A DNA stretch of 64,000 nt. Origin: Tubulanus polymorphus (taxonomy: Eukaryota; Nemertea; Palaeonemertea; Tubulaniformes; Tubulanidae). A program made the position numbers and the translations under genes. Under the pieces are notes generated by a model. That model saw only the letters and a list, made by a program, of their open reading frames with translations, searched no databases and was not told the origin of the DNA. Shown in pieces: positions 43,277 to 54,636 of the stretch; within the stretch, counting starts at the first letter, position 1; the number at the start of each line of letters is the position of its first letter. The stretch is from assembly GCF_964204645.1 (NCBI RefSeq), contig NC_134027.1, positions 22,432,485-22,496,484 of the forward strand. Reading direction: 5' to 3'.

Positions 43277-45570
43277 TCAGCAAAGTTCTTCGAACGACAG
43301 ATTATTTCCGTGTTTCGTCGTCGTCGTCGTCGCAGGATTGCCGGTGCGCGCGCCGTTCTCCATCATATCGCCGCACCGATTCAACGACGAATTCAAAACG
43401 TCCGCAGTCGGCGCGGCGAGCTCGTCGGCGACGACGACGCGCTCGAGTCCGGCGAGCTCGACGTACGACGTCGCGAAGCCGTCGTTGTCGAACCGGTTGT
43501 GTCCCGGCGTCGGCGGCGTCTCCGTCAAGCCAGCCAAACCGGTTTTGTCGTCGCGACGGTCGTTCAAACCGGCCGACGGTTTCACGATGCTGTGCAGCGT
43601 TAGATGGTGCCGTTGCAGCGAGATCTTGTTCGCGAAACACTGACCGCAGATGTGACACGAGAACGGCTTCTCGCCGAGGTGGCTTTGTAAATGTCGGTGC
43701 AACGCGTTCGATTGTTTGAAGCGTTGCGGACACATCGAGCACTGATACGGCCGGTGGCCGGTGTGTATGCGCATGTGAGTATTCAGATGAGACGACTGAG
43801 TGAACTGTTTCAAACATACCTAGGAAAACAAATACAGAATGAATCAGATGGCCATGTTTGCGCTAGGTTTTAACTCTTTCAGGGCCCGGTTTCATAAAAA
43901 AGTTTAACTCGAATTTTTGGTGTAATTGCCATTGGTTACTTCATGTATTCAAAGAGGACAATTCAAACTTTTTCGTGAAACTGGACGCAGTGCTGACTGA
44001 TTAATACCCAAAAGCACTGGATATAACTTGAGCACCCCAACGTGTTGAATAACGGGCATACCACTTGAGTGTGTTTACACCGGTGTATCATTAGTTACTA
44101 ATACCACACTATGTTAAACAGGTGCAGCCATATTTCAATAGAGATAAAAACTAATCACTAATAACATCAATACACCACACTGCGGTGTAGACACATCCAT
44201 GGTTTAGAAAGACCAGGGCATGCTCGACTCAATTACGTCTGACAGGATTTGAAGGATAGTCTACAATGAATAAGTTTCAAAGTCTACTATAGGCAAGGCA
44301 TCAAAATCTAGTCTGGCGCATGCAAGGCTATAACGATTTAGAATCTGGCATAAGAACGAATTCAAAATCTTGGGCCTTGACGGTCTGCAATGTGCTTGCC
44401 TTCAAAAGTCTAGGACACAAAACTTAAAAGTGCCTTCTTGTATGTGCTTGGCTTCAACGTGACTGTCTTAAATAATTGGCATGAAATCCAAAAATTTGGG
44501 TCTAAGACTGTCAAGGTATTAAAAGTCTGGATCCAGTTGCACATGGGAGATGGGCCTGGTTTTATAGACTGGTATTACCTTAAACCTGGGGGCTAACTCA
44601 ATTGATTCAGCTCCATGCCTTTTAACTCAATTAAAAACGAATGAGTTAGCATAACATAGCAAACATAACACACAACATAATGCCCTGGCTTTATGTCTAC
44701 AGCGTGGTACAATTTCAATTTGACAGCGTTGAGTTAAAATAAATTCATTTTCAATGTTTCAACTTGAGGCAACTTATAATATAATAATAATATAATATGT
44801 GTCTTATATAGCGCTAAATCCAGCCAGGCTGCTCAGAGCACTTTACATTTTTCGATATTATTACCCCGGCCAATTTTATACTCTAACATGTATCAGTCAT
44901 CTCTCCCTGGGGAGAAGTAACACCGAGCTGCTAACAAACGCTCAGGAGTCATCTATCAGGCCAGGTACCTATTTACTCCTCGGTGGAGAGAGGCAATGAG
45001 GATAAGTGTCTTGCCCGAGGACACTACGGCAATGTACGGGGTTCGAACCCACGACCTGGCTTCCCAGAAACGAACGCTCTAATCGCTCGGCCACACCGCT
45101 CCACTTAAACTCAGAACAGAGGAACTTGATCCAGTGATATAGAAATAGACACACGTAAGCCGCTGCAAACGAAACGAAAACATAATACATTACCTCACAT
45201 CTATAGGGGCGTTCGCCCGTGTGCACTCTGATGTGTTTTTGTTGATGAGCTTTCTGCGTGAAACGTTTCGGGCAGAATTCGCACGTGAACGGGCGCACGA
45301 CGTCGATACCGACGACTTTGGTCGACATCGTCGGCGGCGACGACTTGGTCGGCGATGACGACGACTGCATCGACGCGCGGGTCATCTGACTGACGAATTC
45401 TTCGGCTGAAAAAAAAATGTTCGTATTTTACGGGTGATTACGGTTTCGTGAATAGGCGCCGATTTTTCGGGTCAACCCCAAACCGAATACCGAAGAACGG
45501 CGCAAGACGAATTTCAAGAAACAAATTCAGTCGACGGTTTTAACAAGTAATAGTTGTAGTAGTAGTAGTA

Positions 45571-45629
<59 letters not shown>

Positions 45630-48600
45630 TAGATGCATGAGCCAATTGGCCCTTTCATCCTCATTGTCCTCTTCGTGTCTTAATACATTCAGTTGACCTT
45701 GTTAAGTTGAATGTGTGTCATACAAAGTAACACATTCAGTCGACTGTCGTACCAAGGAACATATTTAGTCCACTGTAAAAGCCAGGAATACATTCAGTCG
45801 GGTGTTATACCTGGTAATACATTCGGTCGACTGTATGAGTTCTACGGTAATAACAGGTAACACATTCAGTCGAGCAGACGAGAAGATACACAATATCCGT
45901 GTATGATGATGACGAGAGAAATCCCACATCAGTACGCCTGATGATGGCTAACACTTGTTAGCCGAAACGTCGCTCCTCAAATACAATCACTCTGATATAG
46001 AATTTTTCAATCTTGGCTTCGTTATTGTGGGATTTCTCTCGTCATTCAGTCGAGCATATTAAGTGTATGTAATACCCAAGTCGACAGTATGTAATACCAA
46101 GTAGTACATTCAGTCAACTGTATGTAAACCGTAATACTAAGTCATACATTCTGTTCACTGTATGTGACATACTGTAATAACGGTATGTTATACCAAGAAA
46201 TACATTCAGTCAACTGTGTGTAAACTGAAATACTAAGTAACACATTCAGTCGCCCATATGAAGTTGACAGTATCTAATACCAAACAAGGAGCCTATCGGC
46301 TTATACAGCTCCGCTGTGTGATTTGAAGGAATAGAAGCTGCATACCTAGGGGTGCCCCTTTTGGCCAAATCCAAAAAAGGCTCTGTACTTTGTAGGTATT
46401 GGTCCATAGAACATTCATACCAAATCTGGACTTGATCTGATTAAAACTGTAGGACTAGTAGCGATTTGAAGAAAAAGTTGACAGACGCACGAACAAATGA
46501 ACGGACGAACGGACGGACGATGATGGCTCACCCCCTAACCCATTAGCTTCGGTCACAGCGGAGCTAAAAATTCAGTCAACTGTATGTCGACTGTAATATC
46601 AAGTATGTCAACTGTAATATCAAGTAATGCATTATGTCGGCTGTATGTGGCAAACTGTAATAACGACTAAAAGATTCAGACGACTGTTATATCGAGTGGG
46701 CCAATTACATCCAGGCAGTCAACTGTGAGTCGACTCTAATAATACCGATTCACTAATTTAGTCGACGGTAATTTTTAGTCAACCATAGAGAGCATCTACG
46801 TGTCGTAATACTTTCACTCATCTGTAATAATCGTAATACCGAGTAAAGCCTAACAGGCAGATACGGTAATACTCACACGAAGGCACGGCTGATGGAAAAT
46901 CAGAGAATTTCATCCAATGCGGAATCACTTGGTGCAATTCGGATATTTCTTGTTTCACTTGGAAATTGCACAAAGCAGCAGATCTATCCAAGTTACAAGA
47001 CGGTGGGTATTGAATCAACCGCTGCTGCTGATGCCGCTGCTGCTGCTGCTGCTGACCTGTGTCGTGATCGGTTATGTAATCTCGCGTATCCGTGGTTGCA
47101 GATGCGTTTGTATCTGTGGCAGATGCATTCCCCAGATGCGACTTATCATTGTAACCATCGTCAGAGTGAACCCTGACTGGCAAACGCTTCCTTCGAGAAC
47201 CCTGAATAATAAAAGACATACACGTATTTGAAGTCGTTCTTACCGCTATTTCAAGGGCCTATTTCTCTACTATGACACAGTATCGATTCGCTGCCTAGAT
47301 TTATGCTCCTTCCAAGATTATTTGATGCCTTACCCAACAACATTCTTTCAATAAATTTTCACTATGTTTACTTTCCACCGCTTAAATCAAACTAACTTTT
47401 TTGCAACTGGCCCCTGGAGTTCATCATCAATTGAAATAGAACTAAAGAACACCACCGACTTCAAATGTGTTCATGACTTCACTGAAGACATTTTTTATTG
47501 AAAATGAACTAAAACACCAGACATCGGACATTTTGTCCACACACTTTCAAAAAGTTACCCTCCAGACTTCTTGCTGCAATGGTAAGTATCTGAAAGAGGA
47601 TTTTTCAGGCAGCAGATATATGGACGAGTGTGAATTGAACTCATATGTTAGTATCATTCGCCACGATAGCACGAGTGTCGGACCAGGCCCGAGCCTATCG
47701 ATCTCATTTAGCCCATAAGCCTATATTTCATTGAAATATATGCGCTATCTTGAATCAAGTGAGATATCCCGGGAACTAGCGGTATATGTGAAAATAATCG
47801 GCACATTATAAAATTTTCTCTGAAAACAATCATGTTTTCCGAGATCTCTAAGTTTCTCACCTTTAAGTTACTTTCATTCGAGCTGTCATGATTTCCCTCG
47901 AAATCTTCCTCATCTGAAACATAGAAAACAGTTCATGAGGTGCGGATCCAACGTGGTCTCGTGGGCCTTTTGAGTTTCCCTATCCGAATGAACTCTTAAC
48001 ATTTTACTGCCTTATAATAAATACTACATGGAAACTTATAACACACTTTTCTTGTATAATTGTTAGGATAAGGAAACGTTTTGGTAGGGAATTAATAACC
48101 TGATATTTTGCTAGTTGATCTTTGAGTTTGCCATCTCAACCAGGTCACTTCGTCGGCTGCCGCGACAAACTTATCTAGTAATTCCGAATGTTTTTCCAAA
48201 CAGCGAAACAACTGCTCCTCGGTGACCTCTGCAAAAACAAAACCATTACGAAATCAGATTCATGTAACATACCCTTCAACCCCTTCTAAGGGATCATTCA
48301 TTTATTACGTACGCATTAGGGGAGGGGGAGCTGGGTCAGTGCAATTGCGTACTATAATGCTTAATGTATATGAAAAAATGGCTGATTTTGCGTACAGAGG
48401 GGGAGGGGGGGTTGGATTAGTAGAATTTCATGCGTACGTAATAGATGAATGATCCCCAATCCAGATCAAAACCCTAATCTTAACACATTTGCTGCCGAAA
48501 CACTCCAAAACATACACAAAATGTAGCAGAAAAACAGGTTTCAACCATTCCATTAAGAAGTGAACTATAGTCACTTTGTTATGGTAAGGTTATGGACGTC

Positions 48601-48667
48601 TGGGTGACAGAAACTGCAGTCACTCCAAATGTCATTCCGCTCTATAATTCCTACCTAGAGTCAACAT
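43277..48667 (-). CDS. C2H2 zinc-finger protein, six coding exons, 424 aa
   Basis: Minus-strand exons: 48667-48655 (ATG, phase 1), 48228-48100, 47913-47861, 47201-46877, 45405-45194, 43819-43277; phases 1,1,0,1,0; CDS 1275 nt. The exon 1 noncoding part runs to an acceptor at 48704, so at least one further 5' exon exists. The N-terminus ([20 protein letters not shown]) looks helical and is not a domain I know; an acidic [10 protein letters not shown] segment and a basic SRRKR, a possible nuclear signal, follow. Residues near 100-115 are Gln-rich (CAG repeats). Four C2H2 fingers: 213-235, 241-263, 269-291 and 297-320, joined by TGERPYRC-, TGHRPYQC- and LGEKPFSC-type linkers. Finger 2 is split by an intron between Glu244 and Val245. 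It probably binds DNA in the nucleus; target unknown. The last exon is CpG-rich, unlike the AT-rich surroundings. The exon 2 donor (GTTATT) is weak. Confidence 0.88.
43877..43993. mobile_element. MITE with GGGCCCGGTTTCA ends
   Basis: GGGCCCGGTTTCATAAAAAA at the left and TTTTTCGTGAAACTGGACGC at the right are inverted repeats. The centre is GTAATTGCCATTGGTTACTT. A solo end (TGGGCCCAGTTTCACAAAAA) is at 58309-58328. It lies in the last intron of the zinc-finger gene. Confidence 0.8.
44776..45103 (-). mobile_element. tRNA-derived SINE with L2/RTE-like GCGCTATATAAG tail
   Basis: Minus strand: the head GGAGCGGTGTGGCCGAGCGA contains a pol III A box (TGGCCGAGCGATTAGAGC), then the B box GGTTCGAACCC about 35 bases later. 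The body has CAAGACACTTATCCTCATTG, and the 3' part has AGTGCTCTGAGC, then TTTAGCGCTATATAAGAC and an (ATT)n tail. This tail is shared by many mollusc and deuterostome SINEs that use an L2-type LINE for mobility. The head resembles a leucine/serine-type tRNA. The copy is nearly full length and sits in the last intron of the zinc-finger gene, about 90 bases from the donor of exon 5, antisense to none: SINE and gene share the minus strand. Confidence 0.9.
45550..45630 (+). repeat. (TAG)n microsatellite
   Basis: About 26 TAG/GTA units with one interruption (AGAAG), in intron 4 of the zinc-finger gene, about 145 bases before exon 5 in gene orientation is reversed. Confidence 0.95.
45877..46044. mobile_element. 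hammerhead-like foldback element (family H2), short copy
   Basis: The ends GACGAGAGAAATCCCACA (45911) and TGTGGGATTTCTCTCGTC (46026) are perfect inverted repeats of 18 bases. Plus strand 45938-45970 reads CTGATGA, stem TGGCTAAC, loop ACTT, stem GTTAGCC, then GAAACGTC. This is the clearest of the four hammerhead-like motifs, with an intact 7-8 bp helix II. The flanking ATACACAATATCCGTGTATG stretch is shared with 39138-39172. Confidence 0.75.
46284..46568. mobile_element. MITE with AGCTCCGCTGTG ends
   Basis: TACAGCTCCGCTGTGTGATT at the left and GGTCACAGCGGAGCTAAAA at the right are inverted repeats. The inside has a GACGGACGGACG-type run (AACGGACGAACGGACGGACGATGATGG) near the right end. It has no coding capacity and is inserted in the minisatellite of intron 4. 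Confidence 0.8.
48285..48455. mobile_element. MITE with GGGATCATTCATTTATTACGTACGC ends
   Basis: GGATCATTCATTTATTACGT at the left and ACGTAATAGATGAATGATCC at the right form near-perfect inverted repeats of about 27 bases. The centre has two G-runs (GGGGAGGGGGAG and GAGGGGGAGGGGGG) on the same strand, a possible G-quadruplex. It lies in intron 1 of the zinc-finger gene. Confidence 0.85.
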
Positions 48668-48704
48668 GTTAATCGCAAACCGTCTCTTCGGTCAATCCCT
48701 GCAG
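48668..48704 (-). other. 5' UTR part of zinc-finger gene exon 1
   Basis: Between a good acceptor (CTATTTTCAG, reverse complement of 48705-48714) and the ATG. An in-frame TGA lies upstream of the ATG, which supports the start. The presence of an acceptor means that a further noncoding exon exists upstream, not located. Confidence 0.6.
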
Positions 48705-48917
48705 CTGAAAATAGAAAATTGCATATTTCAAATAAGATAGTACACGGATTATAGCAGCCAAATGCTAGCAGCCACAGACTTTTCCAAAAGCGATCTATTC
48801 AACTGAAAAAGGATTTTGGTTCAGCATCTGTGTGGTACATCGCTGCGTGCAAATATGGCATATACGCAATGGTGGGAGAGATATGTGTTAGGACGTGCTG
48901 GTCTGTGTAGCGCAGAG

Positions 48918-49238
48918 GCCAGGGTGGATTATCCTCCCCCGGCAGGGATTCGAACCTGACGGCATCGAGATTGCCACGGTACGAAACCCTGCCACACTAG
49001 ACCGAGTGCGCAGCGACACGTGCAGCTTAGATGATGTCATTATCAGCCAATCAGATATCCCGTTTTATCTTAGCTCGGGTTTTCCCATTTATAGTTCTTC
49101 CGTGAAATTTACCTCAGCGATTATACAACGAGCAATCTGATTGGTGCCGCAAGTTTTCGTGCGGCAAAGCTGCACACATGTACCTGCGCACCCGGTCTAG
49201 TGTGGCAGGGGTTCGTGCCGTGGCCGAGTGTAGCGTAG
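48918..49238. mobile_element. foldback element FB1, copy 2
   Basis: Left end CCTCCCCCGGCAGGGATTCG, right end GGTTCGTGCCGTGGCCGAGT; GCCACACTAGACCGAGTGCG and CGCACCCGGTCTAGTGTGGC show the inverted arms. The internal segment TTATAGTTCTTCCGTGAAAT is in the opposite orientation to copy 1 (15205-15548). The right outer arm is cut short and joined directly to TAGTCAGTAACCTGTCTGTG, the end of an FB3 MITE. Confidence 0.85.
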
Positions 49239-49290
49239 TCAGTAACCTGTCTGTGGTTTAGGGGTCTAACTGCAGTTTAGGTCACATTTC
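49239..49290 (-). mobile_element. truncated FB3 MITE end
   Basis: TAGTCAGTAACCTGTCTGTG followed by GTTTAG matches the end of the FB3 copies (59646 and, inverted, 36576). Only one end is present. Confidence 0.55.
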
Positions 49291-52160
49291 CACTGTGTGG
49301 CGCTAGTGTCAATAAAGAATAGTGTTATGGTTAGGTTAGGTACATAACCATTAGTAATGGGGACACCTAAACTGCAGTCGCTCCCCCTCAAGAGTAAGTT
49401 GGTGTATTTCAATTATCAGGGGCGTATATTAAAGATAATAGCACTAAGAAAGCAGTACGATAAACGAGGAGGAAGGATTAAGACTACATTAGATCGAAAT
49501 TTAAGTACCTGGCTCAACCGGATACGAACGAGTGTTAACCTTTACGCATTGACGCTCAGTGTTTTAACCACAGAAAAACAACAATTTTAAACATTTTACG
49601 ACATAAACACATTTGCATTCACTGATATTTACTTAAATCGTGTTTCTGGGTTCGAATTTACTGGGATATCGACAATTCCCGATCGTTGGCGACCGTAAAT
49701 TGGAATATTTTAATGAGTAAAATTCACACGCGATAGCAGCGCCCTCCATGTAAACACTTCCTGTATTTTGGGGTCGAATCCCTCTTTTTTCAATTTTAAT
49801 TCATTTTATCAGGAAATATCATGGACTGATACGGAATAGTTCTATGGAAGTATGATAACACCATGATTGTGGCGAGTTCATTTGAAAAGTTGATTTGGAC
49901 GAGCTTTCTAGTTCTCTGATTCCCAACTTGGCGAAAGTCTATCCATCCTAACGACAATGATTAGACCTACTCTGGGATCGCGATCCTGAGAATAATTGTT
50001 TACCATAATCATTCAGTGTATATATATAAAGATCAAATTTGAGCCCTCGGCGTATTTTTGATACAGCATGACCAAAAAGCTTATTGTCAAATTGTGATTT
50101 ATCAACGAATAAGTTTTGTTTTCTTTTTGAAAGGAGAAAAAACCACTCTACCACCAAATTGATACTGGTAATCAACTTTATGAGAATAATTTTAATAATA
50201 AATTCACCCGATGCAAGAGAAATTAGTCTTGGCCTGGAAGAAAGAAATTATGTTCAGGAGTCCTCAGAAGTGTATCAACAATAAGTCCTATAGGCTCCCC
50301 TGGGATATTGGCGCTCTATTTAATCTATTCTTTATTTAATATTTATTAGATTTCATTTTTCATAAATCTATAACTACCATGAAAATTAGTTTCCTGGGAT
50401 GCCACGGCACTTCTGGAATTTCTGGTAAAATGGATGACAATATATGCGACATTATCTAACCAGAAACCCCTAAGTGCTGAGGTTTTTCTTCCAGCTGAAT
50501 GTAACCCGACGCCACATTGTCACAAAGCCTTGATAGATTCGTACTCTATTCATCTGATTCATGTGTCAACGGTAACTGAATTAGGCTCTTCTCCTCACAA
50601 TAAACTCGTATCGCAGTTCATTTCTGCCCTAGTCAATCTCGCTTCCTTCTGTCTCCCAAATTGGACATACGTGTAGACGGCGTGAGTAGAGTGATATGCC
50701 TCAATGATTTTAGAGTTTCGACAAAATTTTCATAGCGTAATTATATATATACGCTTTTAGACAAAATGATTAACAGAATATTTATCTTATAAAATAAGAG
50801 GTTCCATCAGTGCTACGGCCTAAAATATAGTGGGCATAAGGCCAAAAAATGTTTTTGGTTTGAAACCGAAAATCTGGATTTTTAATAAATTTCAACTGCT
50901 CGTCACGGAGGCTTATATATAGGTGTGTGTTATTTTCCAAGGCGTCAATAATAATAAACTTTCAATTTAGTTGTTTACTTACAAATTGCTACAAAAGTTC
51001 GATAGAATAGAAAATGCATTTACTTAGAGACGTTATCTGGTCCCCTACGGCCGGAGTTATACCGAAATCACGGCTTCCTGTCGCGGCATAAAAACCTCGC
51101 CGACTGTGCGTGCGTTAGACTAGAGAATGTATTCAAAACATCTATCGCTAAAGCGAAAGCTTGATTTTCTACTAATAGATTCTCAAATATTTTAAAAAAA
51201 CCATCATCCTCTTACGCGACCTACGTAAAAATTAATTTCGAAAAATGCCTCTGCTATCTCGAGAGTGACTTTTTGCGTGCATCGTTTTTCTTTTGTTAAA
51301 CCTAGAAATGATGACGATGTACGTATTATAATCCTCTAATGCTCTTACGAAAATAGTTCTCTTGGCAATAAGAACCTTTATTATTGTTGCGACTGCAGAT
51401 GAAAGCGGCTTTTACGTATACTAGAAGCAGAATACGCCATCTGCGGCGATTCGAATAGTCTAGCGTGCGCCAGATGTGCCGGAGTTACCCGCCAGTGTAA
51501 AGCAAGACTGATGCATACTAAAATGTCGCAATACGTATTGAGTGCCGTTAGTGCTGCTCTGTGCTAATGTCACACAAACCTGGTACAGAAAATACAAGCA
51601 CTCGCCGAAGCGTAAAACACGGCTCGGAATTACACTAAATTACGAACCAATGAAGAACGGTCATCAATTAGCGTGCTCAATCAAACTCGTCGTTGCTCGG
51701 TTGAGAAATTAGTTCTCAACTTGTTCTAAACAAAATAATGCTCGTTTTGTTGTATAGTAATTGTCACAAGTGGGATAGTATATAATTCGTGCCCAAACGG
51801 TATCTGTTGATTGATAGCCGTACGTCACGGTACCATAGCCTTACACTGATTAAACGCGGATGGTCGTTACGTGACGGGAAACGGAATAGAATAAAGCTGA
51901 AATTAAAGTAAGTAACGGTAAAATTTTTTAAGCTGAAATAACAACTCGGGGACTCTCGAGTTGTTATCCTGTCTCCCGCGTTGAGGTCACCGTTTTGTCA
52001 GTTTAATGTTTACTCCGTGTGACCCTACTTCGATATTTCGAATGATCGTCCTGAAAATTTGACTCTCGTCATTTTGGAGATGTTATCGTCTCGGTTGTAT
52101 TTCAATCCGCAGTTTCTAACAATGAGGAGATACCCCAGGCTTCCCGCTCGTGACTATCAG
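49291..52160. other. gene-free stretch
   Basis: No coding region recognised. Short open frames at 49357-49590, 49948-50284 and 50434-50676 have no domains. The stretch lies upstream of the zinc-finger gene and may contain its promoter and noncoding first exon. A small inverted repeat (AACAACTCG...CGAGTTGTT) is at 51943-51968. Confidence 0.45.
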
Positions 52161-52415
52161 GCCCACGGCGGATCCAGGGGGTGCACATGGGCACGTGCAC
52201 CCCCTATACTGATGTCGTCTTTACAATTACCAGCGCTTTTTACGGCAGTCCTACATCGTTCATGAAAGTTGTGAAAATCACTATTCAAATTGCGAGTTAA
52301 ATCGTACTCTGATCGTGCCCAGAACGCGTCTCCGCGCGTCTAATTATGAAAAATCCAGACCCCCTTTTTGGATTTGTGCGCCCCCTCCATGGAATCCTGG
52401 ATCTGCCGCTGCCTT
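52161..52415. mobile_element. MITE with GGCGGATCCAGGGGG ends
   Basis: ACGGCGGATCCAGGGGGTGC at the left and ATCCTGGATCTGCCGCTG at the right are inverted repeats. Near the left end GTGCACATGGGCACGTGCAC is a hairpin, and GCGCCCCCTCC lies near the right. Related ends (GGCGGATCTAGG, CTGGATCCGCCCCTGG, CCTGGACCCGCCTC) recur at 53570-53588, 56975-56993 and 57748. Confidence 0.7.
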
Positions 52416-52662
52416 GCTCCATGAAAGGAAGCGCATGGCTAATGAATCTGAACCCGGTATAGACTGGTATTATCTTAACCCGGGGACTAACATACTAAAG
52501 ATAATTTCGATCGAAAAATATTCGTAAGTGAAAACATTTGAAAAGGGGACAGAACGTGGGCTATTACGATAAAAAGGGGAATTTTTTCAAAAATTTACTT
52601 TTCGTCTGATCCACACAGGAAATTGCCCTTTTCGGATAGGTTTGATCCCACTCTTGGAAGTC

Positions 52663-52752
52663 CTGGCCCGGTTTTATAGACCCATAACTCAATTCATTTT
52701 TAATCGAGTTAGCCCCGGGTAAAAGATAATACCAGTCCATAAAACCCCCTGG
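52663..52752. mobile_element. short MITE, GGCCCGGTTTTATAGAC ends
   Basis: TGGCCCGGTTTTATAGACCC and, inverted, CCAGTCCATAAAACCCCCTG, with ATTTTTAATCGAGTTAGCCC inside. Related sequence with TATAGACTGGTATTA is at 44560-44640 and 52455-52500. Confidence 0.65.
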
Positions 52753-54275
52753 GCTTATCCTTTCCATCCTACCCATTTTTTTCGAGATTTTTGCCTTATT
52801 TCTTGATTCTAAGTAGTTGTTTAGCCCAAAACCGGGTTTAGTTACTCAAAGGTCGGTCAACGATAACCCGACGCATAAATACTGCGTCAACTCTGGTTAA
52901 TTCTAACCTATAGTTTTGAGCGACTGGCTTGGAAGAGCAAAAGCGACACAAATTTATTACCAATTCGTCGTCGTTATTTGATTAACCGCGTTGATTGGTC
53001 GTTGAGTGAATCACATGTCGTCAAGATCTTACTGCAAGATCAACTGGATTGTTTCTGGTTTTTTTTATACGTGGTGGGCTTTATCGAGATACATAAAAAG
53101 TCTTCGACCCCGGCCCTGCTGCTGGTTTTTATTTCCATAACGTGTATATGGGACAATGGTACTGCGAATAAAATTGCATTCATACAAATATGCACAATTC
53201 TAGAATTATTCGTCATTAAGCGATTCAAATTACATTGAAATCGTTTTGAATAATGCGAATAGTACCGTTAAACCATGCTATCCAGGTAACCTAGATTATT
53301 GTATATACGTTGTAGGGAATGATTAGGGTAAATTGAAAAAAAATTCAGGGGTGCATTAGGGAGGAATTTGCCGAGATGAAATTTTCACGACCTGGCTTTA
53401 GGAATTTACATAAACAGCGGCAAATTGTTGATCATTTTCTTTTAGAATGAATGCTCAGAAAAATAATCCTTTTTTATAATCAAATTATAATCAATAATAC
53501 CGCGATCGCTACGATGGACTATGTACATGAGTACAACTAGGCCTAGGATGATTTCGGCCCCCTATTCTAAATTCCTGGACCCGCCTCTGAAAATTAAATC
53601 TACTAAACACTAAAACACGAAAAAAACTTAATTAGAGCCAATATTTTCTTTCACCCGGTATGAGGGAATATGAGGATACGGAATGTGCGTACGCATATGT
53701 ATGTATATGACACGCATAAAACTAAAGTAACACAGAACGGCACACAACAGCTGTCTATAAAACCATATCTCTAAAATCAATATCTCATAATTTATCCCCC
53801 AGGGTAGTTGTAATTCATTAGATTTTCATTATTCCGTATTGAAAACAACGACCTGCAAAACATGTAAATCGGTTCACACTCACCTTTGAGACTGATTCTC
53901 TTCTCGTTGCTAGCCGTAGGCCTATATGGGTAAAGGGTTAGAGGTTGAATCCCGATGAAAATGAATCTCCGACAGTCGATAATCCAGTTATACAGTGTTG
54001 TTCGAACCGTCTGTTCGACTATATAAACTGTAAAATGTCTTAATTGAATTTTTCCGCTATAGTACCCGTACGAAATTGACTCTTGGGTATAACATTGCGC
54101 AATAAACAAATTCAACCTAGACCATATTGACCGAGGACTATGCAACTGAACCCAGAGTAATGGATATCTATCTTATTATTGCCTTGTAGCAATAAGAATA
54201 TCACATATTCCCACTCGTTATAGTAAAACACCAATCGACCCCGCGGGGTGCAAGCGCCTATCGCGCGAAACAGTT
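52753..54275. other. gene-free stretch
   Basis: No coding region recognised. An 86-codon frame at 52978-53238 is hydrophobic on both strands and has no splice or domain support. Confidence 0.45.
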
Positions 54276-54479
54276 TTAGACAATAATCCTGGTCGAGTAA
54301 ATAGTCGATCTAGAAGTCCTGGTGATGGGATGTAAAACCCGCAGTTCGCTGAGCCGTCCTTGATCCTTAATAACGGCCTCGACGGTCGTTGTTTCAAGCT
54401 TTTCGATATCGGGTAAGGGTTTAAACCGCCACAACGCCGAACCTAGACCCGGCGCGATGTTCAGCCGTTCCTGACACAA
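54276..54479 (-). CDS. possible coding exon, product unknown
   Basis: The minus-strand frame encodes about 60 residues (RLNIAPGLGSALWRFKPLPD, then EAVIKDQGRLSELRVLHPIT). Codon use is GC-richer at third positions than the surroundings. A possible acceptor (GTGTCAG ending at 54472) opens the frame right after an upstream stop. I recognise no family, and no neighbouring exon was found. It may be an exon of a gene whose other parts I cannot see, or chance. Confidence 0.2.
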   Translation of the reverse strand: MCQERLNIAPGLGSALWRFKPLPDIEKLETTTVEAVIKDQGRLSELRVLHPITRTSRSTIYSTRIIV

Positions 54480-54578
54480 TCACGAGCTATGTGTATGTGA
54501 ACGAACGATGGAGGGTCGTTCACGAAAAACCCGGTTAATGATAATGATGATGAAGAGTGATTCATAGCAGCAGCTGCA

Positions 54579-54636
<58 letters not shown>

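Larger units (their letters stand above)
45660..46870 (-). repeat. degenerate minisatellite, ACATTCAGTCGACTGTATGTAA units
   Basis: Words such as ACATTCAGTCGACTG, TACATTCAGTCAACTGTATG and GTAATACCAAGTA recur about every 40-60 bases through most of intron 4 of the zinc-finger gene. The array is interrupted by the foldback element at 45877-46044 and by the MITE at 46284-46568. It reaches to within a few bases of the exon 4 donor. Confidence 0.85.

Noticed and set aside
43126-43719. Plus-strand 197-codon SR-rich frame and other frames over the last zinc-finger exon
   Set aside because: They are antisense or shifted shadows of the CpG-rich C2H2 exon, which has clear finger motifs on the minus strand.
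44969-45385. 138-codon minus-strand frame starting with a zinc finger and ending in unrelated sequence
   Set aside because: It reads from exon 5 of the zinc-finger gene through the donor into a SINE; the spliced version continues correctly into finger 2.
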